Positions 6,858 through 14,125 of a DNA stretch of 19,916 nt are shown here, one piece after another. The DNA lies in contig JAEYVE010000178.1 in the NCBI GenBank assembly GCA_023432025.1, positions 1 to 19,916 of the forward strand, given 5' to 3'. Position numbers and translations under genes: made by a program. Below the pieces are notes generated by a model. It was given only the letters and a program-made list of their open reading frames with translations, was not told the origin of the DNA and ran no database searches. This stretch comes from Pseudomonadota bacterium. GTDB lineage: Bacteria; Myxococcota_A; Polyangia; Polyangiales; Polyangiaceae. Position 1 is the first letter of the stretch. Each line of letters begins with the position of its first letter.

Positions 6858-8164
6858 TGAGTCCGCTGCCGAAGCGCCGCGCTGTGAGGTCCTGGAAGCA
6901 GTCCAGCTCTTTGGGGCTCGTCGTGCTGAGCGCACTCGCGGCCTGCGGCGTGGCCTGTGAGGGGCTCAAGGGCGGAGAAGCCCAAGAGCCGCCGACGTGG
7001 CAGCATCGCGCCGGCTGGAACCTCGAGGTGGATTTCGAGCGGTCGATCGTGGCGCCGTCGCGCCGCAAGGGCGAACCCTACGAGCGCGGTGCGCCGGAAA
7101 TCGATCCGCGTGGCCGTCGCGTGTTCGTCGGCTCCAGCGACCGGGGCCTCTACGCCCTCAGCGCCGTCAACGGCGAAACCTTGTGGCGCTTCGAAACGCT
7201 CGGGTTCGTGCAGTGCGCACCTCTGTACGATCCGACCGAAGACGTCGTGTACTTCGGCTCCAACGACGGCGCCCTGTACAAGGTCGAAGCGGCGTCTGGA
7301 AAGCTGCTGTGGCGCTTCGCGACGAACGCGGAGGTGGCGCGCCGCCCGGTGCTCGACGGCGACGTGCTCTACGTGGCCAACGCCAACGACACGCTCCTCG
7401 CGCTCGAGCCCAAGACCGGAAAAATCATCTGGTCGCAGCACCGAACGCCGGCCATGGGCATGGAGGTCGCGGGGTATTCGGGCCCCGCGGTCGCGCACGG
7501 ACGCGTGTACATGGGCTTCAGCGACGGCACGGCCACGGCGTTCGACGCCGTGAGCGGCGACGAGCGTTGGCAGCCCGTCGACTTGGCGGGTGAAGCCGAG
7601 CAAGTGCTCGGCGAAATTCCGAAGTACTTGGACGTCGACACGACGCCGATCCCCACGCACATTTCGGCCGGAAACGTCGTAATTTTCGGCAGTTACGCGG
7701 GCGGCGTGTACGCCCTCGAGGCGGAATCCGGCGTCATGGTGTGGTCCAACACCGGCGTGCTCGGCGTGTCGGATCTCGAGCTCTGGGAGCAAGAAGCGGT
7801 CAAACGCGGCGGCGAAGAGTTCGCGGCACGCCGGCTGCTCTTGGTCTCCACGGGAACGACCGGCCTGTGGGCGCTGGATCCGGAAACCGGCAACGAGGTT
7901 TGGCGGCGGGATTTGCCCGCGGGCGGCGTGTCACGGCCCGTGCCCATCAGCGGCGCGGTGCTCATGAACGCCAGCCAACTCGGCACGTATTTGCTTTCGC
8001 CAATCGACGGCAGCCTCATCGACGGCATTCACTTCGTGGACGGCGCTTCGTCCACGCCCGCCGTCTACGGTCGTCGCGCGTTCGTGTTCAGCAACGGTGG
8101 CTCGCTGTACGGCCTCAGCGTCAAACCGCCGAGCCCCAGCTCTTCGAAGCCCGCCGGTCTCTGA
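6857..8164 (+). CDS. bamB: BamB-like PQQ beta-propeller lipoprotein
   Basis: A 435-residue lipoprotein starting at ATG 6857, overlapping the preceding stop by one base, which suggests translational coupling. Signal peptide with basic n-region (KRRAVRSWK), hydrophobic core and lipobox LAAC, lipidated C30. The mature part is a chain of PQQ-like propeller blades with the recurring pattern G..YAL.a..G...W: RGLYALSAVNGETLWRF, GALYKVEAASGKLLWRF, DTLLALEPKTGKIIWSQ, GTATAFDAVSGDERWQP, GGVYALEAESGVMVWSN and GLWALDPETGNEVWRR. BamB is the eight-bladed BAM accessory that helps substrate delivery to BamA. The yfgM-like gene upstream supports BamB over a PQQ dehydrogenase, as no dehydrogenase catalytic motif is seen. 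The gene ends inside a triple 16-bp tandem repeat. Confidence 0.83.
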   Translation: MSPLPKRRAVRSWKQSSSLGLVVLSALAACGVACEGLKGGEAQEPPTWQHRAGWNLEVDFERSIVAPSRRKGEPYERGAPEIDPRGRRVFVGSSDRGLYALSAVNGETLWRFETLGFVQCAPLYDPTEDVVYFGSNDGALYKVEAASGKLLWRFATNAEVARRPVLDGDVLYVANANDTLLALEPKTGKIIWSQHRTPAMGMEVAGYSGPAVAHGRVYMGFSDGTATAFDAVSGDERWQPVDLAGEAEQVLGEIPKYLDVDTTPIPTHISAGNVVIFGSYAGGVYALEAESGVMVWSNTGVLGVSDLELWEQEAVKRGGEEFAARRLLLVSTGTTGLWALDPETGNEVWRRDLPAGGVSRPVPISGAVLMNASQLGTYLLSPIDGSLIDGIHFVDGASSTPAVYGRRAFVFSNGGSLYGLSVKPPSPSSSKPAGL

Positions 8165-8203
8165 AGCGCGCGGTCTCTGAAGCGCGCGGTCTCTGAAGCG
8201 CGC
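8156..8203 (+). repeat. Three perfect 16-bp tandem repeats across the bamB stop codon
   Basis: GGTCTCTGAAGCGCGC is repeated exactly at 8156-8171, 8172-8187 and 8188-8203. The first unit contains the bamB stop (TGA, 8162-8164), so the last two residues (Gly-Leu) and the stop belong to the repeat. Copy-number change would not alter the protein because each unit restores the same stop context. Confidence 0.97.
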
Positions 8204-8287
8204 GGGGCCACAAGAGCCGCGGGCAGGACGGCGAGCATCGCCGGCAACACCACACGGACTCGCGAGTTGCGCGCGCCGTAGGCCGAA

Positions 8288-8373
8288 GCCTGCGGCAAAG
8301 CAGCGCATCGGCTGTGGCGCGACAAAGCAGCGCTGCACCAAAACAGCGCGCGGCTGTGGGGCGGCAAAGCAGC
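8288..8373 (+). repeat. Degenerate direct repeats with core CGGCTGTGG-S-GCG-R-CAAAGCAGC
   Basis: Two 23-bp copies at 8309-8331 and 8351-8373 differ at two positions and are spaced 42 bp apart. A partial third copy (GCGGCAAAGCAGC) lies just upstream, within 8288-8304. They are adjacent to the dispersed 13-mer at 8384. Confidence 0.85.
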
Positions 8374-8383
8374 ACGCAGCGCG

Positions 8384-8396
8384 GTGCTCCCGCACT
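8384..8396 (-). repeat. Intergenic copy of AGTGCGGGAGCAC (core CAGTGCGGGAGCACCG)
   Basis: On the minus strand this site reads CAGTGCGGGAGCACCG, identical over 16 bases to the copies at 10593-10608 and 14125-14140. GTGC and GCAC can pair around a GGGA loop, which fits the GNRA tetraloop pattern. Confidence 0.75.
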
Positions 8397-8476
8397 GCGG
8401 CCCAGGCCCCCACTCTGCTCCGTTTTCCAAAAGTTAACATAATGGGTCTTATGCGCGCTTTTGGGGCGTAGTGGGG

Positions 8477-8513
8477 GTTGGACCTGACAAGCGCTGCGCG
8501 CTTGCAGGTCAAC
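8477..8513 (+). other. Strong stem-loop (possible terminator or structured RNA)
   Basis: GACCTG-A-CAAGCGC, loop TGC, then GCGCTTG-CAGGTC (8481-8510) forms a 13-bp stem with one bulged A, and GTT/AAC can extend it with a bulged G. There is no T-run on either side, so it is not a canonical intrinsic terminator. Confidence 0.6.
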
Positions 8514-8629
8514 CCTGGGGCTCGCGTCGTGCCGGCTGTGGCGCTGCGCGCTCACCCTGGGCCCGCGCCGTGCCGGCTTCGCGCTGTCGTGCCGCTTCGC
8601 GCTTGCGGGTTGCGTCGTGCCGACTCCCG

Positions 8630-8667
8630 CGGAAAAGAAACGGGGCCGACTTCCGCCGACCCCGTTT
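8630..8667 (-). terminator. Intrinsic terminator of the Cys-rich lipoprotein gene
   Basis: Read on the minus strand, AAACGGGGTCGGC (8667-8655) pairs with GTCGGCCCCGTTT (8650-8638) over 13 bp with two G-U pairs, closed by a GGAA (GNRA) tetraloop and followed by a T-rich tail (TTTCTTTTCC including the last stem bases). It starts about 48 nt after the gene stop. Confidence 0.9.
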
Positions 8668-8715
8668 GCCTCACTTCACAATCACACGAACCAGCCTTCG
8701 GAACCAAGCCAAGAA

Positions 8716-9408
8716 TCACTCGGTCTGACAGGCGTAGCCTTCGACCGTACACTCGCTGTTGCTCGAACAGACGCAGAAGCCTTCTGCGCTGCACGTGCCG
8801 AACGACGCGCCCGACTCGCCACCAGCGCCGCCTTGCCCGCTTCCCAAGGTGCACGGATCGCCGGTTTCGATGCCGGGGCCGCAGCTGGGCTCGATTTCCG
8901 GGGCTTCACAGAACGTTACCTCCCCGTCGTCGTCTTCGCCGGTACATTCTCCATCGAACGCAGCGCACAGGTCCACGTCATCCCCCGGATCACAGAGCAC
9001 CTGACAGCTCGTTTCGCCGTCCACCTCGACGCACGCGGACTCCGGCGGAAGGAGGTTGCAGTTCTGGTCTTCGCCTTCCTCGTCGTTGCACGGCTTGAGC
9101 GTGGCCGCGCAGAAGCCGTCCACGCACGAAAAGTCGATGAAGGCGTTGTCCTCGCCGCAGTCCTCGTCGACCGTGGCGGCTTCACACGTCGGCGCACAGA
9201 AGCCTTCGCCCACGGGCCCGCTTCCGGCGCCACCGCCGGTGCCCCCTGTTGTCCTGCCTCCAGTGCCCGCCGCGGCGCCCGTCCCCGACCTGCCGCCAGT
9301 GCCGCCGGTGCCGCCGGTGCCCCCACCATTGTCGTCGTCGTCGTCCCCACAGCCGACGGCCATTGCCGTCCCCAAGGCGCAGAGCGCCAGGATGTTCGAA
9401 AGCCTCAT
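8716..9408 (-). CDS. Cys-rich lipoprotein with poly-Asp and Gly-rich linker
   Basis: A 230-residue predicted lipoprotein of unknown function. Signal peptide MRLSNILALCALGTAMAVGC with lipobox AVGC (lipidated C20), then a run of five Asp and a Gly/Thr/Arg-rich linker (about 26-65, GGTGGTGG type). The rest is an acidic globular region carrying 20 cysteines, many spaced like small disulfide modules (FCAPTC, FSCVDGFC, GTCSAEGFCVCSSNSEC). The even Cys number fits full disulfide pairing outside the cytoplasm. Proteins of this build are common in Polyangia and usually annotated as hypothetical lipoproteins. Start ATG at 9408 with GGGGGAA upstream as a plausible ribosome site. It is a single-gene unit, with its own candidate promoter and a strong terminator. 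No catalytic motif was recognised; a surface adhesin or structural role is only a guess. Confidence 0.88.
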   Translation of the reverse strand: MRLSNILALCALGTAMAVGCGDDDDDNGGGTGGTGGTGGRSGTGAAAGTGGRTTGGTGGGAGSGPVGEGFCAPTCEAATVDEDCGEDNAFIDFSCVDGFCAATLKPCNDEEGEDQNCNLLPPESACVEVDGETSCQVLCDPGDDVDLCAAFDGECTGEDDDGEVTFCEAPEIEPSCGPGIETGDPCTLGSGQGGAGGESGASFGTCSAEGFCVCSSNSECTVEGYACQTE

Positions 9409-9501
9409 CGTCGTTTCCCCCTATCGTGCATGGCGGAGAGCCGCGCTTCTCGCTCGGCGCGTCTTCGCCGTGGTTCGGCTCGCATGAGCGGCCAACACCG
9501 C

Positions 9502-9529
9502 AAGTTAGCCAGCGCTGCGCTCGAACCAA
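9502..9529 (-). promoter_or_regulatory. Putative promoter of the Cys-rich lipoprotein gene
   Basis: On the minus strand, TTGGTT (9529-9524), a 16-nt spacer and TAACTT (9507-9502) resemble a sigma-70 promoter about 90-95 nt upstream of the ATG. The rest of the 306-nt gap (9409-9714) shows only the hairpin at 9664-9698. Confidence 0.35.
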
Positions 9530-9663
9530 GCAAGAACTGCGCGGGTGAACGGCGACCCGCTCGACACTGACAAAAAAGTGCGGCGACGGCAGGCTTTGAC
9601 GCCGCCTCCGAGTGATTTTTGCCCCTGGGTCAGCGGTGAATGACTCCGGGCTTCGGCGCTCGA

Positions 9664-9698
9664 GCGCTCGGCTCCCGAGCTTTACCGAAGCCGAGCGC
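9664..9698 (-). terminator. Hairpin downstream of the redoxin lipoprotein gene
   Basis: GCGCTCGGCT (9664-9673) and AGCCGAGCGC (9689-9698) form a perfect 10-bp stem with a 15-nt loop, 17 nt after the minus-strand stop at 9715. There is no T-tract, so termination is likely but not certain. The partly overlapping GGCGCTCG at 9655-9662 could form a competing pairing. Confidence 0.5.
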
Positions 9699-9714
9699 CG
9701 GGGCGCGGGACCGC

Positions 9715-10458
9715 TCAGCTGCCGTACTTCACGCCGCAGCCGTACGCCTTGGTGAGCGGCGTTCTGACGGTGCGATTCGCGTTCAAGTCCTCGAGCGCCG
9801 CGTCCACGTAATTCACGAGTGTCCCGCCGGTGGGCGCCCCACCTTCGCCGTCCGGTGAGTTGTCGATGGCGCCCGCGTAGCGCACCACCCCTTCCTTATC
9901 GATCACGAACATGTGTGGGGTACGAGCGGCGGCGTAGGCCTGTCCCACCTTGCCGTCTTCGTCGCGAAGCACCGGGTGCGAGAGCTTCCACGCCTTCACG
10001 GCCTCTTGGTTTTCGGCCAAATCGTGGCCCTGCTTGCCGGGAGCGCCCGAGTTGATGGCGAGCCACACCACGCCTGCGGATTCGTGTTTTTGCGCGGTGT
10101 TCACCAGTGAGCCCAAGGTGTGCGAGTTCTTGACGTAGGGGCAGCCCGGATTGAACCACTCGAGCACGACGGTCTTGCCCTTGAACGACGACAGCGACAC
10201 TTCTTTGCCGTCGAGGCCCTTCAACGTGAAATCCGGAGCTGCCTTGTCGAGCACGGGGGACGTCACTCCGTCCGCGCTCGCGGCCGTGGCGGGAGCCGCG
10301 GCGGTCGCTGGCGGCGCAGCCGCCGGCTCGGTTCGCGTCGCGGGCGCCGTGGACTCCGGCGCTGGCTCCAGCACAGGCTCCTCCTTTTTGCAGGCCGTGA
10401 TTACGAGCAATGAGGCTCCACACCACACGAGACGACTTTTGATCCATGCGCGGTTCAT
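9715..10458 (-). CDS. Redoxin (AhpC/TSA, thioredoxin-fold) lipoprotein
   Basis: A 247-residue predicted lipoprotein. Basic n-region, hydrophobic core and lipobox ITAC with lipidated C23, followed by an Ala/Pro/Glu/Thr-rich linker (about 24-65). The thioredoxin-fold redoxin domain (about 66-230) begins APDFTLKGLDGKEVSLSSFKGK and has the active-site segment VVLEWFNPGCPYVKN with C106, then a cis-Pro-like TPHMFVIDKEG and a YVDAALEDL helix. The active site is CPYV rather than CXXC, with no second nearby Cys. Another Cys, C241 in YGCGVKYGS at the C-terminus, could be a resolving Cys. This GCPYVK type is seen in redoxin proteins of unknown substrate in many Gram-negatives. Periplasmic or outer-membrane thiol chemistry (peroxide reduction or reductase) is inferred. 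The following intergenic gap is 306 nt. Confidence 0.85.
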   Translation of the reverse strand: MNRAWIKSRLVWCGASLLVITACKKEEPVLEPAPESTAPATRTEPAAAPPATAAAPATAASADGVTSPVLDKAAPDFTLKGLDGKEVSLSSFKGKTVVLEWFNPGCPYVKNSHTLGSLVNTAQKHESAGVVWLAINSGAPGKQGHDLAENQEAVKAWKLSHPVLRDEDGKVGQAYAAARTPHMFVIDKEGVVRYAGAIDNSPDGEGGAPTGGTLVNYVDAALEDLNANRTVRTPLTKAYGCGVKYGS

Positions 10459-10593
10459 GAAGGCGACCTTACCCGGCGCGGCGGGGGGGTAGAAGAATCG
10501 ACATCGCGCGCGCGTTGAACGACGAGCTCAGCGGGATTTTTGCGCTGAACGCTGCGGGTCACCTGCGACACGGGCTCCGTCGTGCGGGGCTCC

Positions 10594-10606
10594 AGTGCGG
10601 GAGCAC
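10594..10606 (+). repeat. Intergenic copy of AGTGCGGGAGCAC
   Basis: It lies in the 224-nt gap between the redoxin and phosphodiesterase genes, within CCAGTGCGGGAGCACCG, which is identical over 17 bases to the site at 14124-14140. The upstream GCTCC could also pair with GGAGC. The gap has no T-run terminator for the phosphodiesterase gene and no other clear feature. Confidence 0.75.
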
Positions 10607-10682
10607 CGGACGAGGACGGGATGGGCCTCCCACAAACGGGCCGCGGGCGTGGCGCTCCTTGACCCGTCGGGCGCGGAGTTGC

Positions 10683-11450
10683 TCAGAACACGAATTGTTC
10701 GTCCAGCTTCGGGATGGACACGTTGAACCCACGCAGCCGCGCGCACTCCTGCTCCACCTCACGCTGGAACACCGGCTTGATGTGGTAGAGCAACGCGGCA
10801 ATGTCCGCGGCCTTGCCGAGCTTCGCGAGATCAGCGGCGAGTGACTGCGGAGTGTGATGGCCGCTCACGGTGGCGAGGCCTTGCTCGGCGTTCGGAAAAC
10901 TCGTTTCGACGAGGAGCGCCTTCAGGTTCGGCGTGGCGTCCAAGAGCTCCCAAAGGCGATCGGTGGGGCCCGTGTCTCCGCTGTAGCCAAGCGCCGCGCT
11001 CGGGGTTTCGATGATGAAGCCCGACGTTTCGATGGTGTGCGCCACCTCGACGGCGCGCACTCCGTACCCCACCAGCTCGATGCGTTTCTCGAACTCGAGC
11101 TCGACGAAGCGAATGGCGGGCCGCGTGGTGTTCGGCAGCTCCGAAAAGTCCGGCCAAATGACGTTGTTGAAAAAGTGCTTCTTGAGGGCCGCGATGGTGC
11201 CGCGCGTGGCGGCGACGACCAGCGGGTCGCAGTCGGCTTGAAAGCGGTTGTCCGCGATGGTCGCGAGATCCCGCATGTGATCCAAATGAGCGTGACTCAC
11301 GAGGCACGCTTCGAGGCGCAGCTGAGCCTCGAGCTCGAGCCCGCGGGTGAGCGCGCCCGCGTCAATGGCGAGCTTGCCGTCGAGCACGAACGCGCTCGTG
11401 CGGTGTTTCGGCGTCTCTCCGCCATGGCAGCCGACGATCCGTAACTCCAC
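10683..11450 (-). CDS. Metallo-beta-lactamase-fold protein, class II 3',5'-cyclic-nucleotide phosphodiesterase type
   Basis: A 255-residue cytoplasmic protein with no signal peptide. Metal site motif SHAHLDH (H53, H55, D57, H58) followed by MRDLATIADNRF. Further likely ligands are the His in EVAHTIETSGF, the Asp in LGYSGDTGPTDRLW, the His pair in SGHHTPQSLAADLAKLG and the His in LLYHIKPVF. The H-x-H-L-D-H signature and the TIADNRF-like continuation resemble class II cAMP phosphodiesterases (yeast PDE1, Vibrio CpdP) more than RNase Z or glyoxalase II; length and motif order also fit. The reaction would be hydrolysis of cAMP or cGMP to the 5'-monophosphate. Start ATG at 11450. It is flanked by intergenic gaps of 224 and 245 nt, so it is probably monocistronic. 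RNase Z-like hydrolase remains an alternative. Confidence 0.72.
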   Translation of the reverse strand: MELRIVGCHGGETPKHRTSAFVLDGKLAIDAGALTRGLELEAQLRLEACLVSHAHLDHMRDLATIADNRFQADCDPLVVAATRGTIAALKKHFFNNVIWPDFSELPNTTRPAIRFVELEFEKRIELVGYGVRAVEVAHTIETSGFIIETPSAALGYSGDTGPTDRLWELLDATPNLKALLVETSFPNAEQGLATVSGHHTPQSLAADLAKLGKAADIAALLYHIKPVFQREVEQECARLRGFNVSIPKLDEQFVF

Positions 11451-11507
11451 GCACGTCTCCCCTCACCGCTTTTATCCCTTGCGAACGAAGCGCGCCGGGG
11501 GTCGATG

Positions 11508-11529
11508 AGCTACGGACGAAATCGTAGCT
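11508..11529. promoter_or_regulatory. Inverted repeat upstream of the phosphodiesterase gene (candidate operator or stem-loop)
   Basis: AGCTACG (11508-11514) and CGTAGCT (11523-11529) are perfect inverted repeats separated by 8 nt, about 60 nt upstream of the phosphodiesterase start. No T-run follows. The rest of the gap (11451-11695) holds only the groEL-end hairpin. Confidence 0.4.
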
Positions 11530-11590
11530 GGGCGTCACGGTCTGGGGCAAAACCTCGACGCACTTCGGGAAGTGAGGGCACAAAGTGAGC

Positions 11591-11623
11591 GCGCGCGCCG
11601 CTCCTCGAAGAAGCGGCGCGCGC
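11591..11623 (-). terminator. Hairpin after groEL
   Basis: GCGCGCGCCGCT (11591-11602) and AGCGGCGCGCGC (11612-11623) form a perfect 12-bp stem with a 9-nt loop, about 72 nt downstream of the groEL stop at 11696. The tail on the minus strand (CTCACTTTGTG) is only weakly T-rich. Confidence 0.6.
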
Positions 11624-11695
11624 CCAGCCGCGGAACGCCGGGCGCCCAGGGCGCCGACGAACCCGCAACTTTCATGAACGGACGGAAAGCCGGAA

Positions 11696-13378
<1,683 letters not shown>

Positions 13379-13410
13379 TTCTCTCTTTGTCCCTCTGGCG
13401 CGGGGATGCG

Positions 13411-13438
13411 GTTGCCCCGAACCCGATCGGGCCGCAAC
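13411..13438. promoter_or_regulatory. Nested inverted repeat over the predicted groEL start of transcription (candidate operator)
   Basis: GTTGC (13411-13415) and GCAAC (13434-13438) flank the perfect palindrome CCCGATCGGG (13422-13431). It overlaps the -10 and the predicted start of the groEL promoter, where a repressor would block transcription. It does not match CIRCE (TTAGCACTC-N9-GAGTGCTAA). Confidence 0.4.
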
Positions 13439-13463
13439 TTAGGGACGAACTCGGTCGGGTCAA
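13436..13463 (-). promoter_or_regulatory. Putative groEL promoter
   Basis: On the minus strand, TTGACC (13463-13458), a 16-nt spacer and TAAGTT (13441-13436). The start would fall near 13429, giving a leader of about 50 nt. The same region (CTTGAC, 13 nt, TCCCTAAG) has partial likeness to a sigma-32 heat-shock promoter, so either sigma factor is possible. Confidence 0.5.
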
Positions 13464-13498
13464 GGCGAATGGGTCGTCGAAAAAATCACACTGAACCC

Positions 13499-13525
13499 TT
13501 GCACAAGCGCGAAGCCCGGTATAGG
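13499..13525 (+). promoter_or_regulatory. Putative promoter of the tRNA-Gln/tRNA-Glu unit
   Basis: TTGCAC (13499-13504), a short 15-nt spacer and TATAGG (13520-13525), followed by a GC-rich discriminator, as is common for stable-RNA promoters. It diverges from the groEL promoter and lies about 100 nt before tRNA-Gln. The spacer is shorter than ideal. Confidence 0.4.
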
Positions 13526-13633
13526 AACCCGGCCCCGCTCGAACCCCACAGGGCCACAGCGGGACGGTCTCGATTGCGGTCGACCGATCTCGGCACCCCG
13601 GCTTGCTGGCGTACCGATTCGGAGCCACCCGAT

Positions 13634-13707
13634 TGGGGAATCGTCTAACGGCAGGACGCAAGATTCTGGTTCTTGTTATCTAGGTTCGAATCCTAGTTCC
13701 CCAGCCA
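13634..13707 (+). tRNA. tRNA-Gln (anticodon CTG), CCA encoded
   Basis: Acceptor TGGGGAA pairs with TTCCCCA; D-stem GTC/GAC; anticodon stem CAAGA/TCTTG with loop TTCTGGT, so anticodon CTG; 4-nt variable loop; T arm CTAGG-TTCGAAT-CCTAG. The discriminator is G and the CCA is encoded (13705-13707). It reads codon CAG. Confidence 0.96.
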
Positions 13708-13723
13708 ACGGCCTCACGGCCAC

Positions 13724-13748
13724 GGTGTTCGGAAAACAAACGAACACC
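13724..13748 (+). other. Stem-loop between the two tRNA genes
   Basis: GGTGTTCG and CGAACACC form a perfect 8-bp stem around an A-rich 9-nt loop, 17 nt after tRNA-Gln. There is no T-run, so an RNA-processing or spacer structure is likelier than a terminator. Confidence 0.45.
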
Positions 13749-13781
13749 TCAGCCGCCAACCAGAATAGCGGCGGAACCCCC

Positions 13782-13853
13782 GGCCCCATCGTCTAGTGGT
13801 TAGGACATCGGCCTCTCACGCCGGTAACACGAGTTCAAATCTCGTTGGGGTCA
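13782..13853 (+). tRNA. tRNA-Glu (anticodon CTC), CCA not encoded
   Basis: Acceptor GGCCCCA pairs with TGGGGTC (one G-U); D arm GTCTAGTGGTTAGGAC; anticodon stem TCGGC/GCCGG with loop CTCTCAC, so anticodon CTC; T arm ACGAG-TTCAAAT-CTCGT. The discriminator A is followed by CAA, not CCA, so the end must be added by nucleotidyltransferase. It reads codon GAG. Confidence 0.95.
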
Positions 13854-13861
13854 CAAAGTAG

Positions 13862-13908
13862 AGAAGAAGAGAACCCGGAGCCTCGGCTCTGGGTTCTCTT
13901 CTTTTGTG
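13862..13908 (+). terminator. Very strong intrinsic terminator after the tRNA pair
   Basis: AGAAGAGAACCC (13865-13876) pairs with GGGTTCTCTTCT (13891-13902), extended inward by GGAGCC/GGCTCT to about 18 bp and followed by TTTTGTGT. It lies 9 nt after tRNA-Glu. The A/G-rich left side makes it possibly bidirectional. Confidence 0.95.
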
Positions 13909-13942
13909 TCCGCGCTCGATCGCTCGAGCGTCGCTTCTGTTC

Positions 13943-13978
13943 GTTCCGCTCGTCGTTCCGCTCGTCGTTCCGCTCGTC
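13943..13978 (+). repeat. Three perfect 12-bp tandem repeats
   Basis: GTTCCGCTCGTC occurs at 13943-13954, 13955-13966 and 13967-13978, in noncoding DNA after the tRNA terminator. A related TCGTTTCGCGCGTTC occurs just downstream. Confidence 0.95.
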
Positions 13979-14125
13979 GTCGGGCTCGGTTGCTGGTCGG
14001 TCGCGGGTGGTTTCCCGCTCTCGTCGTTTCGCGCGTTCAGCCGCGAAATGCCGCAACGCCGCTGGCGAGGGGGCGTTATTGCCGTCGTTCGAGCGGATGG
14101 GACGCTTTCCGCCGTTAGGAGCCCC

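Larger units (their letters stand above)
8204..8629. other. Repeat-rich intergenic region without a supported gene
   Basis: The stretch of about 430 nt between the bamB repeats and the terminator at 8630 has no credible coding sequence. It holds a degenerate direct repeat (8288-8373), one copy of the dispersed 13-mer (8384-8396), a short AT-rich island with GTTAAC and CATAAT (about 8421-8450), a long hairpin (8477-8513), and imperfect copies of a CCCTGGG-n-CGCGYCGTGCCGGCT unit at about 8512-8605. The composition suggests decayed or structured noncoding repeats. Confidence 0.6.

Noticed and set aside
8156..8373. CRISPR array
   Set aside because: The repeats are directly tandem (16 bp, no spacers) or degenerate with only two or three copies; no cas genes are present.
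7931..8512. Minus-strand frame with peptide repeats CCFAAPQPR and RCFVAPQPM
   Set aside because: The peptide periodicity comes from the 23-bp DNA repeat at 8309-8373; the frame overlaps the bamB-like 3' end, lacks a ribosome site and has no family resemblance.
13379..13633. CIRCE (HrcA) element upstream of groEL
   Set aside because: No TTAGCACTC-N9-GAGTGCTAA or near match found between groEL and tRNA-Gln.
13634..13905. Integration site (att) at the tRNA genes
   Set aside because: No integrase gene, no duplicated tRNA 3' end and no change in gene type are visible downstream.
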